Positions 11,436 through 22,559 of a stretch of DNA of 64,000 nucleotides are shown here, in pieces. Source of the stretch: Aquatica leii (Eukaryota; Arthropoda; Insecta; Coleoptera; Lampyridae); assembly GCA_035610365.1 (NCBI GenBank), contig CM069438.1, forward strand, positions 30,559,869 through 30,623,868, given 5' to 3'. Numbering within the stretch: the first letter of the stretch is position 1; the number at the start of each line of letters is the position of its first letter. The position numbers and the translations under genes were made by a program. The notes beneath the pieces were generated by a model that was not told the DNA's origin, made no database searches, and saw only the letters and a program-made list of their open reading frames with translations.

Positions 11436-12554
11436 CAGTGTTGTGGACGTATCTAGATACAAGTATCTAGGATACAGTATCTAGATTAACTTTTGGAGTA
11501 TCTAGTTACACATCTCGATACATTGAGTAAAATGTAACTTTGTATCTGTATCTAGATACATTTTTCGTAGTATCTGAGTGGTTTAGATATTTAGATACTT
11601 TTTCTTTGCTCAAATTGTAAATTATACAAGTTTTTAGTAAACACTGCGTGTAGTTTTTTCTGTAAGTTCATCATGTATACATTACAATTTGAATTTGGAG
11701 ACTTTGTATTCGGTGTTTTATGAGTGCAATTCTTTCAGCGTCTAATTCTAATGGAATTCTACCCAATTTAGAGATTTTATGTAGTAGCGGGTATTTTGTG
11801 GGTATTATAAACTGTTGTGGGAATTTTAAGTGAAAACTGTGTATGAACTTACATTTTTATATAATCAAGTATTACTTGAGAAATGTGACGTGTTAGCATT
11901 TATGCCATCAAACCAAATTCATACTTTAAAAAAGGCAACAAATTTCAACTTTGTAGAATTATGAGTTCAATTGTGGTCATTGTGGAACTTTTATAATTTA
12001 TGCAGGGAATCGCGACAAAGTTTCAACTGGCAACACTAAATTTCTTCATCAGCTCAAATAGAAGTGGAGAAATCCTTTTTAGTGTTAGTAGTTTAATATT
12101 AACTCTACGTCGATATATAATGACGAGACATTTAACATGCTATTAATTTTAAAACAAAATAAGATTTATTTGTAAATTTGTATTTTTTATATGATTAAGG
12201 TTGATAAGGTAATGTTTTGCTTAATACACAGGCAGCACACTGACGCCATATGACGACACTGACACGTCTTAATGAAGTCTTGTAATTTTGACGTCACAAG
12301 ACGTAATGTGCTGCCTGGGATACAGTTATTGTGTTTTTAGATGAACTAAATAGACACAGTATTTTTAAAAATTTATTTCATGATTTTTGTTAAAAATGTA
12401 TATGATATGTATCTAGATACTCTCTTAAAGTATCTGTAACTGTATCTAGATACTATTTTTGAAAAGTATCTTTATCTGTATCTAGATACAATTTATGAAA
12501 AGTATCTTGTATCTGTATTCAGATACTAGAAAAAAAGTATCTGTTACAACACTG
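11436..12554 (+). mobile_element. Non-autonomous hAT element with GTATCTAGATAC motif repeats
   Basis: Ends CAGTGTTGT / ACAACACTG with a perfect 8-bp target duplication CCACTATT (11428-11435 and 12555-12562) define a hAT element nested in F9. Near each end the palindrome GTATCTAGATAC and half-sites (GTATCT, AGATAC) recur about ten times. No transposase is seen. The related element at 61848-62260 has the same ends. Confidence 0.9.
12227..12319 (+). mobile_element. 93-bp miniature element, CAGGCAGCACA ends
   Basis: Left CACAGGCAGCACA and right TGTGCTGCCTGGG are inverted repeats, with TGACG/ACGTC motifs repeated inside. A 3-bp ATA flanks both sides (12224-12226 and 12320-12322). It lies inside the hAT element and is absent from other copies here. 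Confidence 0.6.
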
Positions 12555-13284
12555 CCACTATTCCTAAGATGTATCAAAATTTAAGCGGCACGTTAGCACT
12601 TGTGCCACGTTATCTTTTCAACGTAACGTGAAATAGAAATAACCACCATTCGAGAGCTGTTAACCTTAATTCAAGTCATTTTATTTCCTATTTTCATCTT
12701 GTAGTACGTACTTTTTTAAGATGTTTTTTACTTTTTACTCTGATTATTGATAATTTTAAATAATAAAAATGTTTGTTTCTAAATTTTGTGTATGAAGACA
12801 ATTTTGCGGATTGATTAAAAAATAGTAATTTTTCGTATTGCTGCAAGCGAGTAGTTTTTTGCAATATTTTTTAGTTAAAAAGAAACAGAAGTACAACACG
12901 AGCAATACTACTCATATTTCATGCGTTTTAATAAAAACTATAAAATTTGTTCGAAGTACATCTATTAGTGGTAGGGATACTACGAATGATTTATTGCTCT
13001 GAACACGCTTTCTTAGAGGCTGAACTGATATACCAACACAACGTGCTCAGGTAGCTGTTATTTTATGTTCTCTGTCAGACCATAAAAGACGCGCATACCA
13101 CCTGCTCTCTTTCTAATGTTGGAAAACTTTCTTCCGTTCTCAACGTAAAATTCTAACAGCACTTGCCCAACATACTAAGATACGTCTTACCGAATAGCGT
13201 GCAACATGTTTATCTCGACATGTTACGTTCTCACGTTGTGTTAACGTGAATAACTTAACGTTGAGATGATACATCATAGGGCTG

Positions 13285-15371
13285 AATGTATTGTTATGAA
13301 TCATCTGATTTTTATGTTTTATAATATTATTTTATACTATTTATTAATGTAAGAGCAATCGCCAATCTTTCCATCTCCTTACAAATCAAGCCTATTTAAG
13401 TTTATCTACTTTTAGCTGAATTTTTTTATACTATTTATTAATGTTCTTCAGTTAAAAATTATTTACTACAGAAATAGATAAATATATACAGAGACTGTAT
13501 CAGAATTTCTTATGTTAATTAGTTAATTTCTAACACTGCAGTTGAGATTATTTATTTCTATTCGACTCCACAAACAACTCTAGTAGCACAAAATATACGT
13601 AATATATTAGTAAATAACATCTCGTAAATATTTAAATGTCACACTTTTTATATTGGCCATTTATTGTAATGTTATATGAATAATTTTATATAAAATAAAT
13701 CTCATCTCCAAGTATTACCCACTTTCAAACATTTTTATATAACATTTATGTAAATACAATATCCCAGTTTTACATGTTAAGTATAAATTATTAGGTCACA
13801 GTACTGACGTTCAGCGTTTACATTAATTTTATATAAAATGTTCCAGAACATGTTACTCTCAATTGTGATATAAATTGAATGTAACAATTTTACATCATTG
13901 TGTATGTATATATAATATATATGTCAGAGACGCATCGAAAATAAAGGGGCTCCGCTGGGCGTTTATGCTGGGTTAGACTGCATCGACAATGTATTACAAG
14001 TGAATAACGCACGACACTGACCGTTTACACAATTTATTTACTATAGCAAAAGTTACGAGTACACATTTCAAAACAAAGTCATTAATAAACAATAACACAA
14101 ACAAACAAAACTACGATTTCATTAGTATAAAAAATTCAAATTTATAAACGTTTACTGATCAATACTCGAACAAACGATCCGAACACCCGCTCTCTTTGAA
14201 CTTATCAAGTTGTCACCACCAAATATCCATTTCAATCTGCTCCTCTTACAAGTTACATTTTCTTTCATCTGGTGTCGTTCCGTTCGCATGAAAATTGTAT
14301 TTTCACACGCGTTCCTTGCCCATATAATATCCAACCCTGATTGGTTGATTCTGAGTTATTAAGTTACAAAGACTAAACATTTTAAACATAATTTATGGGA
14401 ACACAAACAAATGAGTGCACGTGTATGCATTCCATAGCCGTAGAGCAGGCTTATATTCGGTGCCTCCGACATATATGTTTACATAAAAATTATATTATTT
14501 TATTATGTCAGAATATTATATCACGTTAACATTAAATTGATGTAATTAACTAAGTAATTTTGTTAATGTATTATGTAACGTGTAAATTCGTAAATGGGCA
14601 TAGAATTCGCCTGATGGTTAGGCAACCTTGCCTTTAACCGTGTGAAAATATCTGACCTCGAGCTATATTCTTCCAATTTATGCTCGTAGAGGGCGCGCGA
14701 GAGTAGTTGGCTATCTACAGAGGAATTCATTTTTATTTAGTGGTTCGCGTTGTGGTGGATGTGGCGGAGACGGGGTTGGTAAGAAAAAATGAGGTTTTCC
14801 CTTTTATCGATCATCATCTATCTATGCAACGACGTTTTATGTTTTAGAAATCCTTAATAAATCCAAAGGCTCAGATATGTCACATTCGTAAAACAAAATA
14901 TCTACGTATTTCTAAGGAAAATCATAAAGTAGGTTGAAGTATTCTGCACGTGGTTGATGGTGGGGAGACGTACCAACTAATATTCGCCAATTGCCAGCTT
15001 TCTTTTCGGAGCTTTCTTTCTGAGCTGATAATGTTCTCGTGTGACTTCATTACGAACTGCCGGAGTTGTTAACCGTATCTATGAAATAACAAGCGCAGCG
15101 GTGCATAGAAGAATCCAAATCGAGCTGATGGCATGCTTTCTTTATAGCTTGGGGGAGTGTGCCGAGGGTTTAAAAACAAGGTGACCACTGGGTGAATAAG
15201 TAATTCAATAAAAAGAATTCCGGAACGAAAAGGTATTTATACGTATCTCTAAGCGTAACGTCGAAAATTGGGAAACCGCGAAACCTCGACCATTTCTCTT
15301 CGTTACCCCGCGCTGCGGGGTATTCTACTTCTGCTCGCGCCTTTAACAACGTGTAATGGATGGTACAGGGT
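13285..15371. other. Non-coding block shared with copy B (44976-46970)
   Basis: No gene recognised. 13560-14600 is dense in ATGTAA/TTACAT and TATATAA motifs in both orientations, beginning near a TAGTAGCACAAAATATACG phrase that recurs at 45269 and 62528; it may be an old element. 13918-14460 carries a conserved, less AT-rich stretch (GGGGCTCCGCTGGGCG). 14640-15370 contains GAGGGCGCGCGAGAGTAG and a purine-rich stretch; the short frames here are not conserved between copies. Confidence 0.5.
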
Positions 15372-15727
15372 CTGGACTAACGGCCACTGGACACAACGGC
15401 CACTGGACACAACGGCCACTGGACACAACGGCACATTGGACACAACGGCCACACAGAATTTAGTATGCCCATATCGGCCACCTGCACACATCGGCCAAAT
15501 GTGATGGCGTGGACACAACGGCCACCTTGGACGTAACGGCCACCGCTCTGTATTGGACACAACGGCCACCGTCTCTAGCTGGACACAACGGCCACCTTGA
15601 AACACAACGGCCACTGGACACTACGGCCACACAGAATTTTCGTATGCCCATATCGGCCTCTGAAGTGGACACATCAGGCCAAAACATGGTATGTGGACAC
15701 AACGGCCACCTTGGACACTACGGCCAA
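15372..15727 (+). repeat. Array of GGACACAACGGCCAC-type repeats, copy A
   Basis: About fifteen copies of a 13-16 base unit, GGACACAACGGCCAC, with variants (GGACACATCGGCC, GGACGTAACGGCC, GGACACTACGGCC, GCCCATATCGGCC). They are spaced irregularly, with extra words such as AAATATGATATG and CAGAATTT. It lies about 2 kb upstream of the RING-like gene; the same array is at 46971-47270. The frames crossing it are artefacts of the repeat. Confidence 0.9.
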
Positions 15728-16052
15728 TAAGATTCAGAGTCATCGCCAAAAAGGCAAGGTTTGCCCGAAAAATTATCCACAGTACCTTATTTATGTGTAA
15801 AATAAAATTATTGAACTTATTGTGCTTGTACAGGTACAACGAACGCGACAAGTGGATTGGCAGGGTCGGAGGCGATTCTCTTTCCGTTTTTAAAAGAGCA
15901 CGGAGGAACAAAACAATGATTGCAGAAGATCGTTCCATGCTGCCTTAGTTCGTATTCGAGTTTATCGGTAAGCACTTACTTTATACACAAAAACAATAAC
16001 CTGACAATAATCTTTTGGTAGTAATATTCTAAAATTAGTTGAGAAAAACATG

Positions 16053-17442
16053 TGTTACAAGTTTTAGCTGGTTACGAACCTGCACGGCCAAACTTCTCAA
16101 TAGTCGGAGAGGGGTAGGTTCAAAAAATATATATATATATATAGATAAAAAGATGTTTCAGGGCGCCAGAGCCTCATCCCCAAAGTCATACTTCCGTCTG
16201 CTCACACAGAATAGGGTAATAAACTTTGTAACTAGTTGTTAAGTTCGTAACTGCTGAAAGAAACGACTAAAAGGAAAAGAAACTCGATCGTTAACAACAA
16301 TGGTGCTTTAATTCCTCTATAAAAATAAATCTAAGTAACAATTAAGTAGTTCAATATAAGTCTGTACTGTATAGAATATAGAACAGATAGTAGCAGCAGG
16401 ATCGGCAACTTACACTACACGTCAAACACAGAGTGTAATTACCATAACAGATATAAAAACTTTATCAATAAGTAACATTAACAATGATAATTGATTGTGG
16501 ATATAAGCAGCAAGCGATAAGTAATTTATCTAAATTAATTTGTAGTAACAAACACATAAAGTAAGTAACAAATCAATTAGCACGTACCAATTTAGCAAAT
16601 ATAATAAGTCGTTAGTTTACACCGTAGCGATCACGTATAAATAAGTAAAAAAATTGACTTACCAAGTTCCAGAGTGCTTTCAGAAAAGCGTTTTTCCTAT
16701 GGCCATTTCCTGCAGCAATTAAACTTCCTGAAAAATATAGACAGTGTCTACCTGGCGACCTGCCACAAACTACAAATAAAGACACATTTTAAAGCGACTG
16801 ATAAACAGGAACCGAGCACTCTATCATTATGCTGTTACACATTACGGTTACGAATATGATGGTATTAAGCAATTTCCTCCGAATAGAATTCACTCATATT
16901 CAATAATTAGGATCTTTTCTGAATAAGGTGATAGTCATCAAGGTAAAGAAGATATGGCCTCCACATAGAATTAAATCGTCTACAGTAATTAAGATCTTCC
17001 GCTTTCGCTTATAATTTTCCCTTGAGGATTTTATGTAACGATACGAATATCCCTATTCATGAAGGTGGGTACACATGGTGCTAACCAAAAAAGACATAAA
17101 AATTACGTTTAAGTAAAGAAAGAATAAAATCACTCACCTCTGGGTGTGGATGAAATCAATTACTTAAGAGAAACTACTAATTTCCATCGTGTCCCAACAC
17201 GTGGATGATTCTTGAAAACGATATTCAATTCACGCAGACGCATAGATATTAACAGGTACGATGGTAAAGTGCAAAAATGCCGGTCTGTCACCGGATGCCG
17301 TCTGTCAAATCAAAGTGACCAACGAACCCGATAGATGGCGTCAACACCTGAGTCTAATTTTACGTCGAAAACACATAGGCGTACCTAATGACGATTTCAA
17401 ACCGTAACAGCAAAGGCGTACGTAATGAAAATTAACGTAACA
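16053..17442 (+). mobile_element. Solo LTR (1390 bp) or similar TG...CA element, copy A only
   Basis: It begins TGTTAC and ends GTAACA, a perfect inverted hexamer, with a 4-bp target duplication CATG (16049-16052 and 17443-17446). Copy B has the uninterrupted site AAAAACATGATATC at 47564-47577. No coding frame is seen; TATAAATAAG near 16635 and AATAAA-like signals fit an LTR. The insertion splits the presumed start codon of the RING-like gene in this copy. Confidence 0.75.
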
Positions 17443-17445
17443 CAT

Positions 17446-18720
17446 GATATCATCTAATCGAATACCACTCGTGTATTCAGTATATCCAAATACTTGCCTT
17501 TTTTTCGACAAAATTAATTTTTTCAGACGGCCTGCGTAATATAACTTGGCTCTAACTGTGTACGAGAGTTAAAAGTTTTCGTAACCGAGAGACTTCAAAT
17601 ACGAGTGCTAGGAAAGTGGAAATTCCGCTATAATAATTCGGCGTAGATTCAGACCGCGACGTCTCGATTTTTTCGAGAACAACAATGTAGGCTGGTTTTT
17701 GGATATGGTGTGCCATTCCGTAGAGTCGCTAGTTGGGAGAGATTTGACGGGGACATTCCTCTCGAGGTAAATGAACAGCAGGAGCAGACTGAACTGCTTT
17801 TGCACCGTTGGACGGTGACGTTCCCGCTGAGTACCAAAACCTCAGCCCCAGGTGGGAACGACGAAGACTCCCGGAGACGAAGAAATGTAAACCCAGCAGA
17901 AGCAGTTCCACTGGTACCATACCCTCAATTAGGACTTGATTGGCACGAGTATAGGTCCATATTAATTTCGTAAGCAATTAAACTCATAGGGATACTTTTA
18001 GCACTATAAAATTTAATTTTTGTTCATTAGATGATTCCGCGGACGAAGAGGTGTTTCACATTTGCCGGAAGACGTTTATGAAGAAGTACCATGTACGTAT
18101 TTATAGAATTATAAAAAATGTTTATAGAAAAGCCCAGGCTGTTAATTGCGGTAACTATTAGTAATATCTAATAAAAATTTTTAAACAAAGGCGGCCCTTT
18201 ATTCCTCTAGGACTAGCAATTACGTTTTGTTTTGCCGTGAAAATTCTTTTTCTCATAGTTCAGATGCCAATTTATCTAAAATCGAAAAAAAAGAATACCA
18301 GAAAAATGCTACAATTTACATACAAATAACATAAAACTTACTTGGTAAGGATTACCTTAATAGTAGTTTATAATGAAAGTTTAGTAGAAGCTTTTGAAAA
18401 TGCTTTGGTCAAGAAGTTCAACCACAGATTCCAAACCCATTTATAGGTAGTGCATGGCTATGACGATGGTAAACTTTCCTTATACTGTATAACGTTTTAT
18501 ATAAATTGTAAATAATTGTTGAAATTTTAGATATACATAGATGATACGCTATCTGAGGAAGAAGCATGTTTTATATGTAGAGGTCGCAAGAAAAAAATAC
18601 GTGTTGTACTTAACTGCGGCCATTTATTGTGCGGTTACTGCGCCACACACATTCTTACAATCCATTGAAGGACGTAGTTTCTAATAAATGTCCTAGGTGG
18701 ATACTACAGTAATACTTTAA
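17446..18720 (+). pseudogene. SAP/RING-like gene, copy A, dead
   Basis: It aligns with the four exons of 47570-48797. The start codon is split by the solo LTR. Exon 1 (to about 17943) has several frameshifts and a stop (the frame at 17710-17973 is a late segment); exon 2 lies near 18031-18092, exon 3 near 18390-18470 and exon 4 near 18540-18720. The RING core CFICRGRxKK is still readable, but an extra base breaks the frame before the CGH segment. The 8th zinc ligand is missing, as in copy B. Clearly nonfunctional. Confidence 0.8.
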
Positions 18721-18739
18721 GGAACCAATACAAATTTTC

Positions 18740-19800
18740 TTTTACAATAACCATTTCTCGAAAATATTTGCTTTCATTTTTTGAACCTAATAGTGTTTGA
18801 CGTGTGTTGCAATGATGCAACCTAGTAGCGTATCAAATATTATTTAGAAGGGAGACACCGTACTCGGTTTTTACGCTACTGCAATGACATATTTAAATAA
18901 AAATTACTGCTGTAAGACACCAAGTTCCCTGTAGCCGGTCCAGACAAGAAGGAAAACAAATCTACTAAAAAAGTCTTCGGAGAAAATACTAAGAAAAAAA
19001 AATTTCCGGAAAAAAGCCCGGAGGAAAAAACAACCCCAAAAAACGTCCCCAAAAAAATACCTGGAACAAAAACATCCCTGAATATTAGCAAAATTTGAAC
19101 TATTTGTGATTAATCACGCCCTGTTATGTTTCTCTATTATACAAAATTATTTAAATAGGAATTGAAACACAAACTCAACTACTTGAAATTGTAATTTAAT
19201 CGTAACTTAACTGCATATATTACAAATATGTTTCGGCTTTTTTAACTGACTTAAATCCATCAGCAGGCGAAGAAGTAAATGTTGGTACTCAATACAATAA
19301 GACCTCAAAGTTCGCCAAGACATTTAAAAGGGTTGATATAAATGTATAGAAATACATGTAACAACCAGGAACATGTTTGGAATAAATAATACAAATTATA
19401 TTAATGAAATGTTAAAAATGCGATCTAGCATAATTTATAGTAACACTAAGAGCCTAATCATAAGCTGAATGACAGATAATTACACAAAATTATTTATGAA
19501 CTTTAACTTTTCTTCTCAGGCATTTCTTCCTATAAACTTTCACTGCGGAGCTCTTTTACCGCGAGACTGCTTTTACGCGGAGCTTTTATTCCGGGAACTT
19601 TTTTCCGAGTACTTTTTGTCGGCGACGCTTTTTTCCGGAAATTTTTTTCTGGGCTTTATTTCCGGATAAAAACAACGTTTTCGATATAATTATAAATAGA
19701 AAGCTTCTATTATTTTTCAGATGATATACTTACAGCTGTTGATTCTCAAATTATGAAGGGTACAATAGCCGACCTGAGTATTTGTGTAATATTTATCATT
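18740..19800. other. Intergenic block with C/G-rich homopolymer tracts and a PLE-like remnant
   Basis: Shared with 48800-49880. At 18960-19080 the plus strand has runs such as TTTCCGGAAAAAAGCCCGG; at 19560-19680 the inverted type TTTTTTCCGGAAATTTTTTT recurs, so the two tracts form an imperfect inverted pair about 600 bp apart. Around 19230-19275 the minus strand reads CCTGCTGATGGATTTAAGTC...AGCCGAAACAT, reminiscent of Penelope-type terminal repeats. No coding frame is credible. Confidence 0.5.
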
Positions 19801-20253
19801 CCGTCCCCCCTGCCCGCCGCCCAATTTTTATTTTACACATAAATAAGGTAGTGATAATTTTTCGGGCAAACCTTGCCTTTGGCGATGACTCTGAATCTTA
19901 TTGGCCGTAGTGTCCAAGGTGGCCGTTGTGTCCACATATCATGTTTGGCCGATGTGTCCACTGTGGCCGATATGGGCATACGAAAATTCTGTGTGGCCGT
20001 AGTGTCCAGTTGCTGTTGTGTCCAAGGTGGCCGTTGTGTCCAGCTAAAGCGGTGGCCGTTACGTCCAAGGTGGCCGTTGTGTCCGCATATCATATTTGGC
20101 CGATGTGTCCAGTGTGGCCGTTGCGTCCAACGGCACCTGTGGCCGTTACGTCCAAGGTGGCCGTTGTGTCCACACATCACATTTGGCAGATGTGTCCAGG
20201 GTGGCCGATATGGGCATACTAAATTATGTGTGGCCGTACAGTACGCCTATTTT
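19801..20253 (-). repeat. Inverted second copy of the GGACACAACGGCCAC array, inserted in copy A
   Basis: Copy B reads straight through this site (TTTATCATTAATCTAATT at 49878-49895), so about 450 bp were added in A. The segment is an inverted copy of about 15370-15810, including the non-repeat flank TTATTGGCCGTAGTGTCC and TTTTACACATAAATAAGG. It carries about eighteen GGCCGTTGTGTCC-type units. The edge next to 19801 has a G/C-rich strand-biased run (CCGTCCCCCCTGCCCGCC) found nowhere else in the window. Confidence 0.8.
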
Positions 20254-20870
20254 AATCTAATTAATTGTGTTTAATTACTGTACATAACGTAAAAGAAAAT
20301 TTCAATCTTTAATGTGCGGGAATTGTAAATAGTAGAGATTTGGGAGCTCGAAACGTATTGTTTGTCGTAACCTAAATGATTGACGAATTTTCTACCGGTC
20401 AAGAACTTGACGTCAAGGACCACGGGCGGTGTTACTTTTTCTAATTCTCACGCGCGGTCACGGGTGTATCTGCTACCGTTTATTGTAGCCGCGGAAACGT
20501 AATTCAAGCTTTAGTGCAATTTTTTGGTCCCAGACTCTATTTTAGACCTGCTTTAACATTAGATTCTATTTGTTGTGTAATTTATTCATATGTGATTTAT
20601 ACCAGTGGCGTATCCGTCGAGTTGGCTCTTTCCTTCAAGGAATTTTCTGTTAATATATATATACCTAATAAATGATTATTGTTTATTCTCGGTATCTTTC
20701 TTTTGGGGGACCTCGGGTCTAGGATCTCCTTTTCTCCTGCCTAAACTTATTACGTTCGACTAAATTTTGAGAAGAGGTAGCGCACTCAGCCATTTCGCTT
20801 ACCAAAGAATTCTTTTACCCGACGACCATCTGCAGTGAGGCTAGCAGAAAGGTAAGCGTGACATCTTGGT
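20254..20870. other. Non-coding block shared with 49884-50400
   Basis: It contains a GC-richer stretch (GACGTCAAGGACCACGGGCGG near 20410 and CACGCGCGGTCACGG near 20450) and CTTTTGGGGGACCTCGGGTC near 20700. The A and B copies agree to about 20811. A promoter or LTR is possible, but nothing proves it. Confidence 0.4.
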
Positions 20871-21383
20871 AATTAATTTAATTTATTTTTTTCTTTTTCT
20901 CCACCTCCCCCATTGGAACGTAACAATTATGTACATTCATTTTTTATCACAACTTACTTGTTTTTTTACATAAACTTGTTACGTAGATGTTACTTTGTTA
21001 ACAATAATAATAATAGCAATAATAATAAATGTTTATTAAGAAAATAATATAAACAATATATAATAATAATAAAATATAATATAATATATAAATCAAAAAA
21101 CGAAAAATAGTCTACTTTGATTTTTGTGTTCTTTGGTAGCGCTGTTTACTCAATCGAAACCATTCTTCAATTTGATGTCCAATTTCAAAGACAGTCGTTT
21201 TTTTTTAAAAAAAGGTTTGTCCTTTGGAAAATAAATAATTATTTAATATTTAGATATTGAAACACTAATTTTATATTGCTTTAGTGTATTCGAACTCGCG
21301 CGGAGTGCAGACGTGTTTATGTGTACTCTGAAAGTAGTGATTAAATTAAATTGAAAAATTAATTAAAACTGGAAAAGCCCTAA

Positions 21384-22547
21384 ATGGCATTATTAGAATA
21401 AACTATAAAAACGTCTAAAGCAGCAAGCTGTGCAAAATGTAATGCGGACTTAGTTAAAAGTGATAAAATTGTTTGTTGTGCAGTGGTTTGTGATAGAATG
21501 TATCACTACAAATGTGGTAACATTACTACCGACGAATACGGTCTATTGATGGCTAAACGTAATTTTGGTTGGTTTTGTGAACACTGTGTAGATAGAAAAA
21601 GTTACATGGCAATTATTTTGGATGGTATGAAAGCATTAAAACAACTGAAGGATGGTGTCCATAAGCAGAATGAAAAGATTGATAATGTTAATCAACAACT
21701 CATAGTAAATCAAGATAAAATAAAAAGTGACATAACTGAAATAATTGAAGAACGGTCACAACCAACATATGCCGATAAATTGAAATTAAAGAAACATGAA
21801 CCAGCTATAATAATAAAACCGAAAAACGTAGAACAGAAAAGTGTGGATACAAAGAATGACATTAAGAAATGTATTCACCCTACGGATATGAATATAACCG
21901 GAATACGACCGGTAAGTAATGGTGGTATACTTATTGAATGTAAAAATAAGGATGATGTATGTAAGTTAAAAGAGAAAGCGGAAACTAAGATGGGAGAATC
22001 CTACAAAATACAATTGCCAAAGAAAAAGTTGCCAAGAATAAAAATAGTTGGATTGTCTGAAAATTTGCCACCGGAAATAATCGAGGAAAAAATTAAAATG
22101 CAGAACAGTCATATAAATTCAGAGAAATCGTCTTTAAAGATTGTACACACAAAAGAAGGTAGAAATCGAAAAAGTTACATAGCTTATGCGGAAGTAAATG
22201 CATACACGTATCGGGCTATAATGAAAGAAGAAAAAGATAAACGTAGGTTGGGATAGATGCATAGTATATGATGCTATTGAAATTAGAAGATGCTATAGAT
22301 GTAATGGATTTAACCATAAAGCCTCGGAGTGTAAAGCACAAAAAGCTTGTCCAAAATGTGCTGGCTCACATGGGTTGCAAGAATGTACTGTTGATGGAGA
22401 AGAAAATCACAAATGTTCGAATTGTATTCAAATGGCCGAAAAATTAAAAATGAAACTGGACATTAACCATCTTGTCTGGAGTCAAGAATGTGCAGTATTT
22501 AAACGAAAAATGGAAATGGAAAGAAAGAAGATTGATTTTTTAGAATA
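21384..22547 (+). pseudogene. LINE ORF1: PHD finger plus three zinc knuckles
   Basis: From ATG 21384 the frame has one stop at codon 6 (TAA 21399-21401), then a PHD-type zinc finger (residues about 15-70: Cys-x2-Cys, Cys pair, HYKC, WFCEHC). A Lys/Gln-rich coiled-coil-like segment follows, then after a 1-base frameshift near 22250 three retroviral-type knuckles: CYRCNGFNHKASEC, CPKCAGSHGLQEC and CSNC...HLVWSQEC. It ends at TAA 22545-22547. ORF1 proteins bind the element RNA and escort it to the nucleus. PHD plus knuckles is known in several CR1/Jockey-group clades. With two lesions it is probably inactive, though the loss could be recent. Confidence 0.8.
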
Positions 22548-22559
22548 AGTAAACAAGGT

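Larger units (their letters stand above)
11357..13284 (+). mobile_element. DNA element F9, CAGCCCTA ends, copy A only
   Basis: The left end CAGCCCTAAGGATGTATCAT and the right end, read on the minus strand as CAGCCCTATGATGTATCAT, form inverted repeats. The site is empty in copies B and C (GTGACAATGTATTG). Short CACGTTA/TAACGTG motifs cluster inside both ends (11380-11420 and 12585-12630, 13200-13265). The centre is AT-rich with no coding frame, so it is non-autonomous. A hAT element is inserted at 11436. The target duplication is unclear (TA before, AA after). Confidence 0.75.
7601..20811 (+). repeat. Segmental duplication, copy A (oldest)
   Basis: This stretch aligns colinearly with copy B (about 41080-50400), and its first part with copy C (about 57780-62690): hAT remnant, ZAD gene, ATGTAA-rich block, GGCCGTTGTGTCC-type array, RING-like gene and PLE remnant, in the same order. 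Copy A differs by many 1-5 base indels plus large insertions at 11357-13284, 16053-17442 and 19801-20253, each shown by an empty site in B. Its right continuation (block D, 26142-27790) is separated by a LINE and element F7. Confidence 0.9.

Noticed and set aside
12040-12060. Second hammerhead from CTGATGA on the minus strand at about 12040 and at the CTCATCAG sites near 11325, 44940 and 61815
   Set aside because: No stem II and no properly placed GAAA or cleavage triplet follow.
15303-15702. Several overlapping frames on both strands around 15.3-15.7 kb and 19.8-20.3 kb with repeated Trp/Pro/Cys-rich words
   Set aside because: They simply translate the GGACACAACGGCCAC array, which happens to lack stops in several frames; none is bounded or conserved as protein.
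15372-15727. CRISPR-like look of the repeat array
   Set aside because: Units vary in sequence, spacers are short and irregular, no cas genes are near, and the DNA is from an animal.
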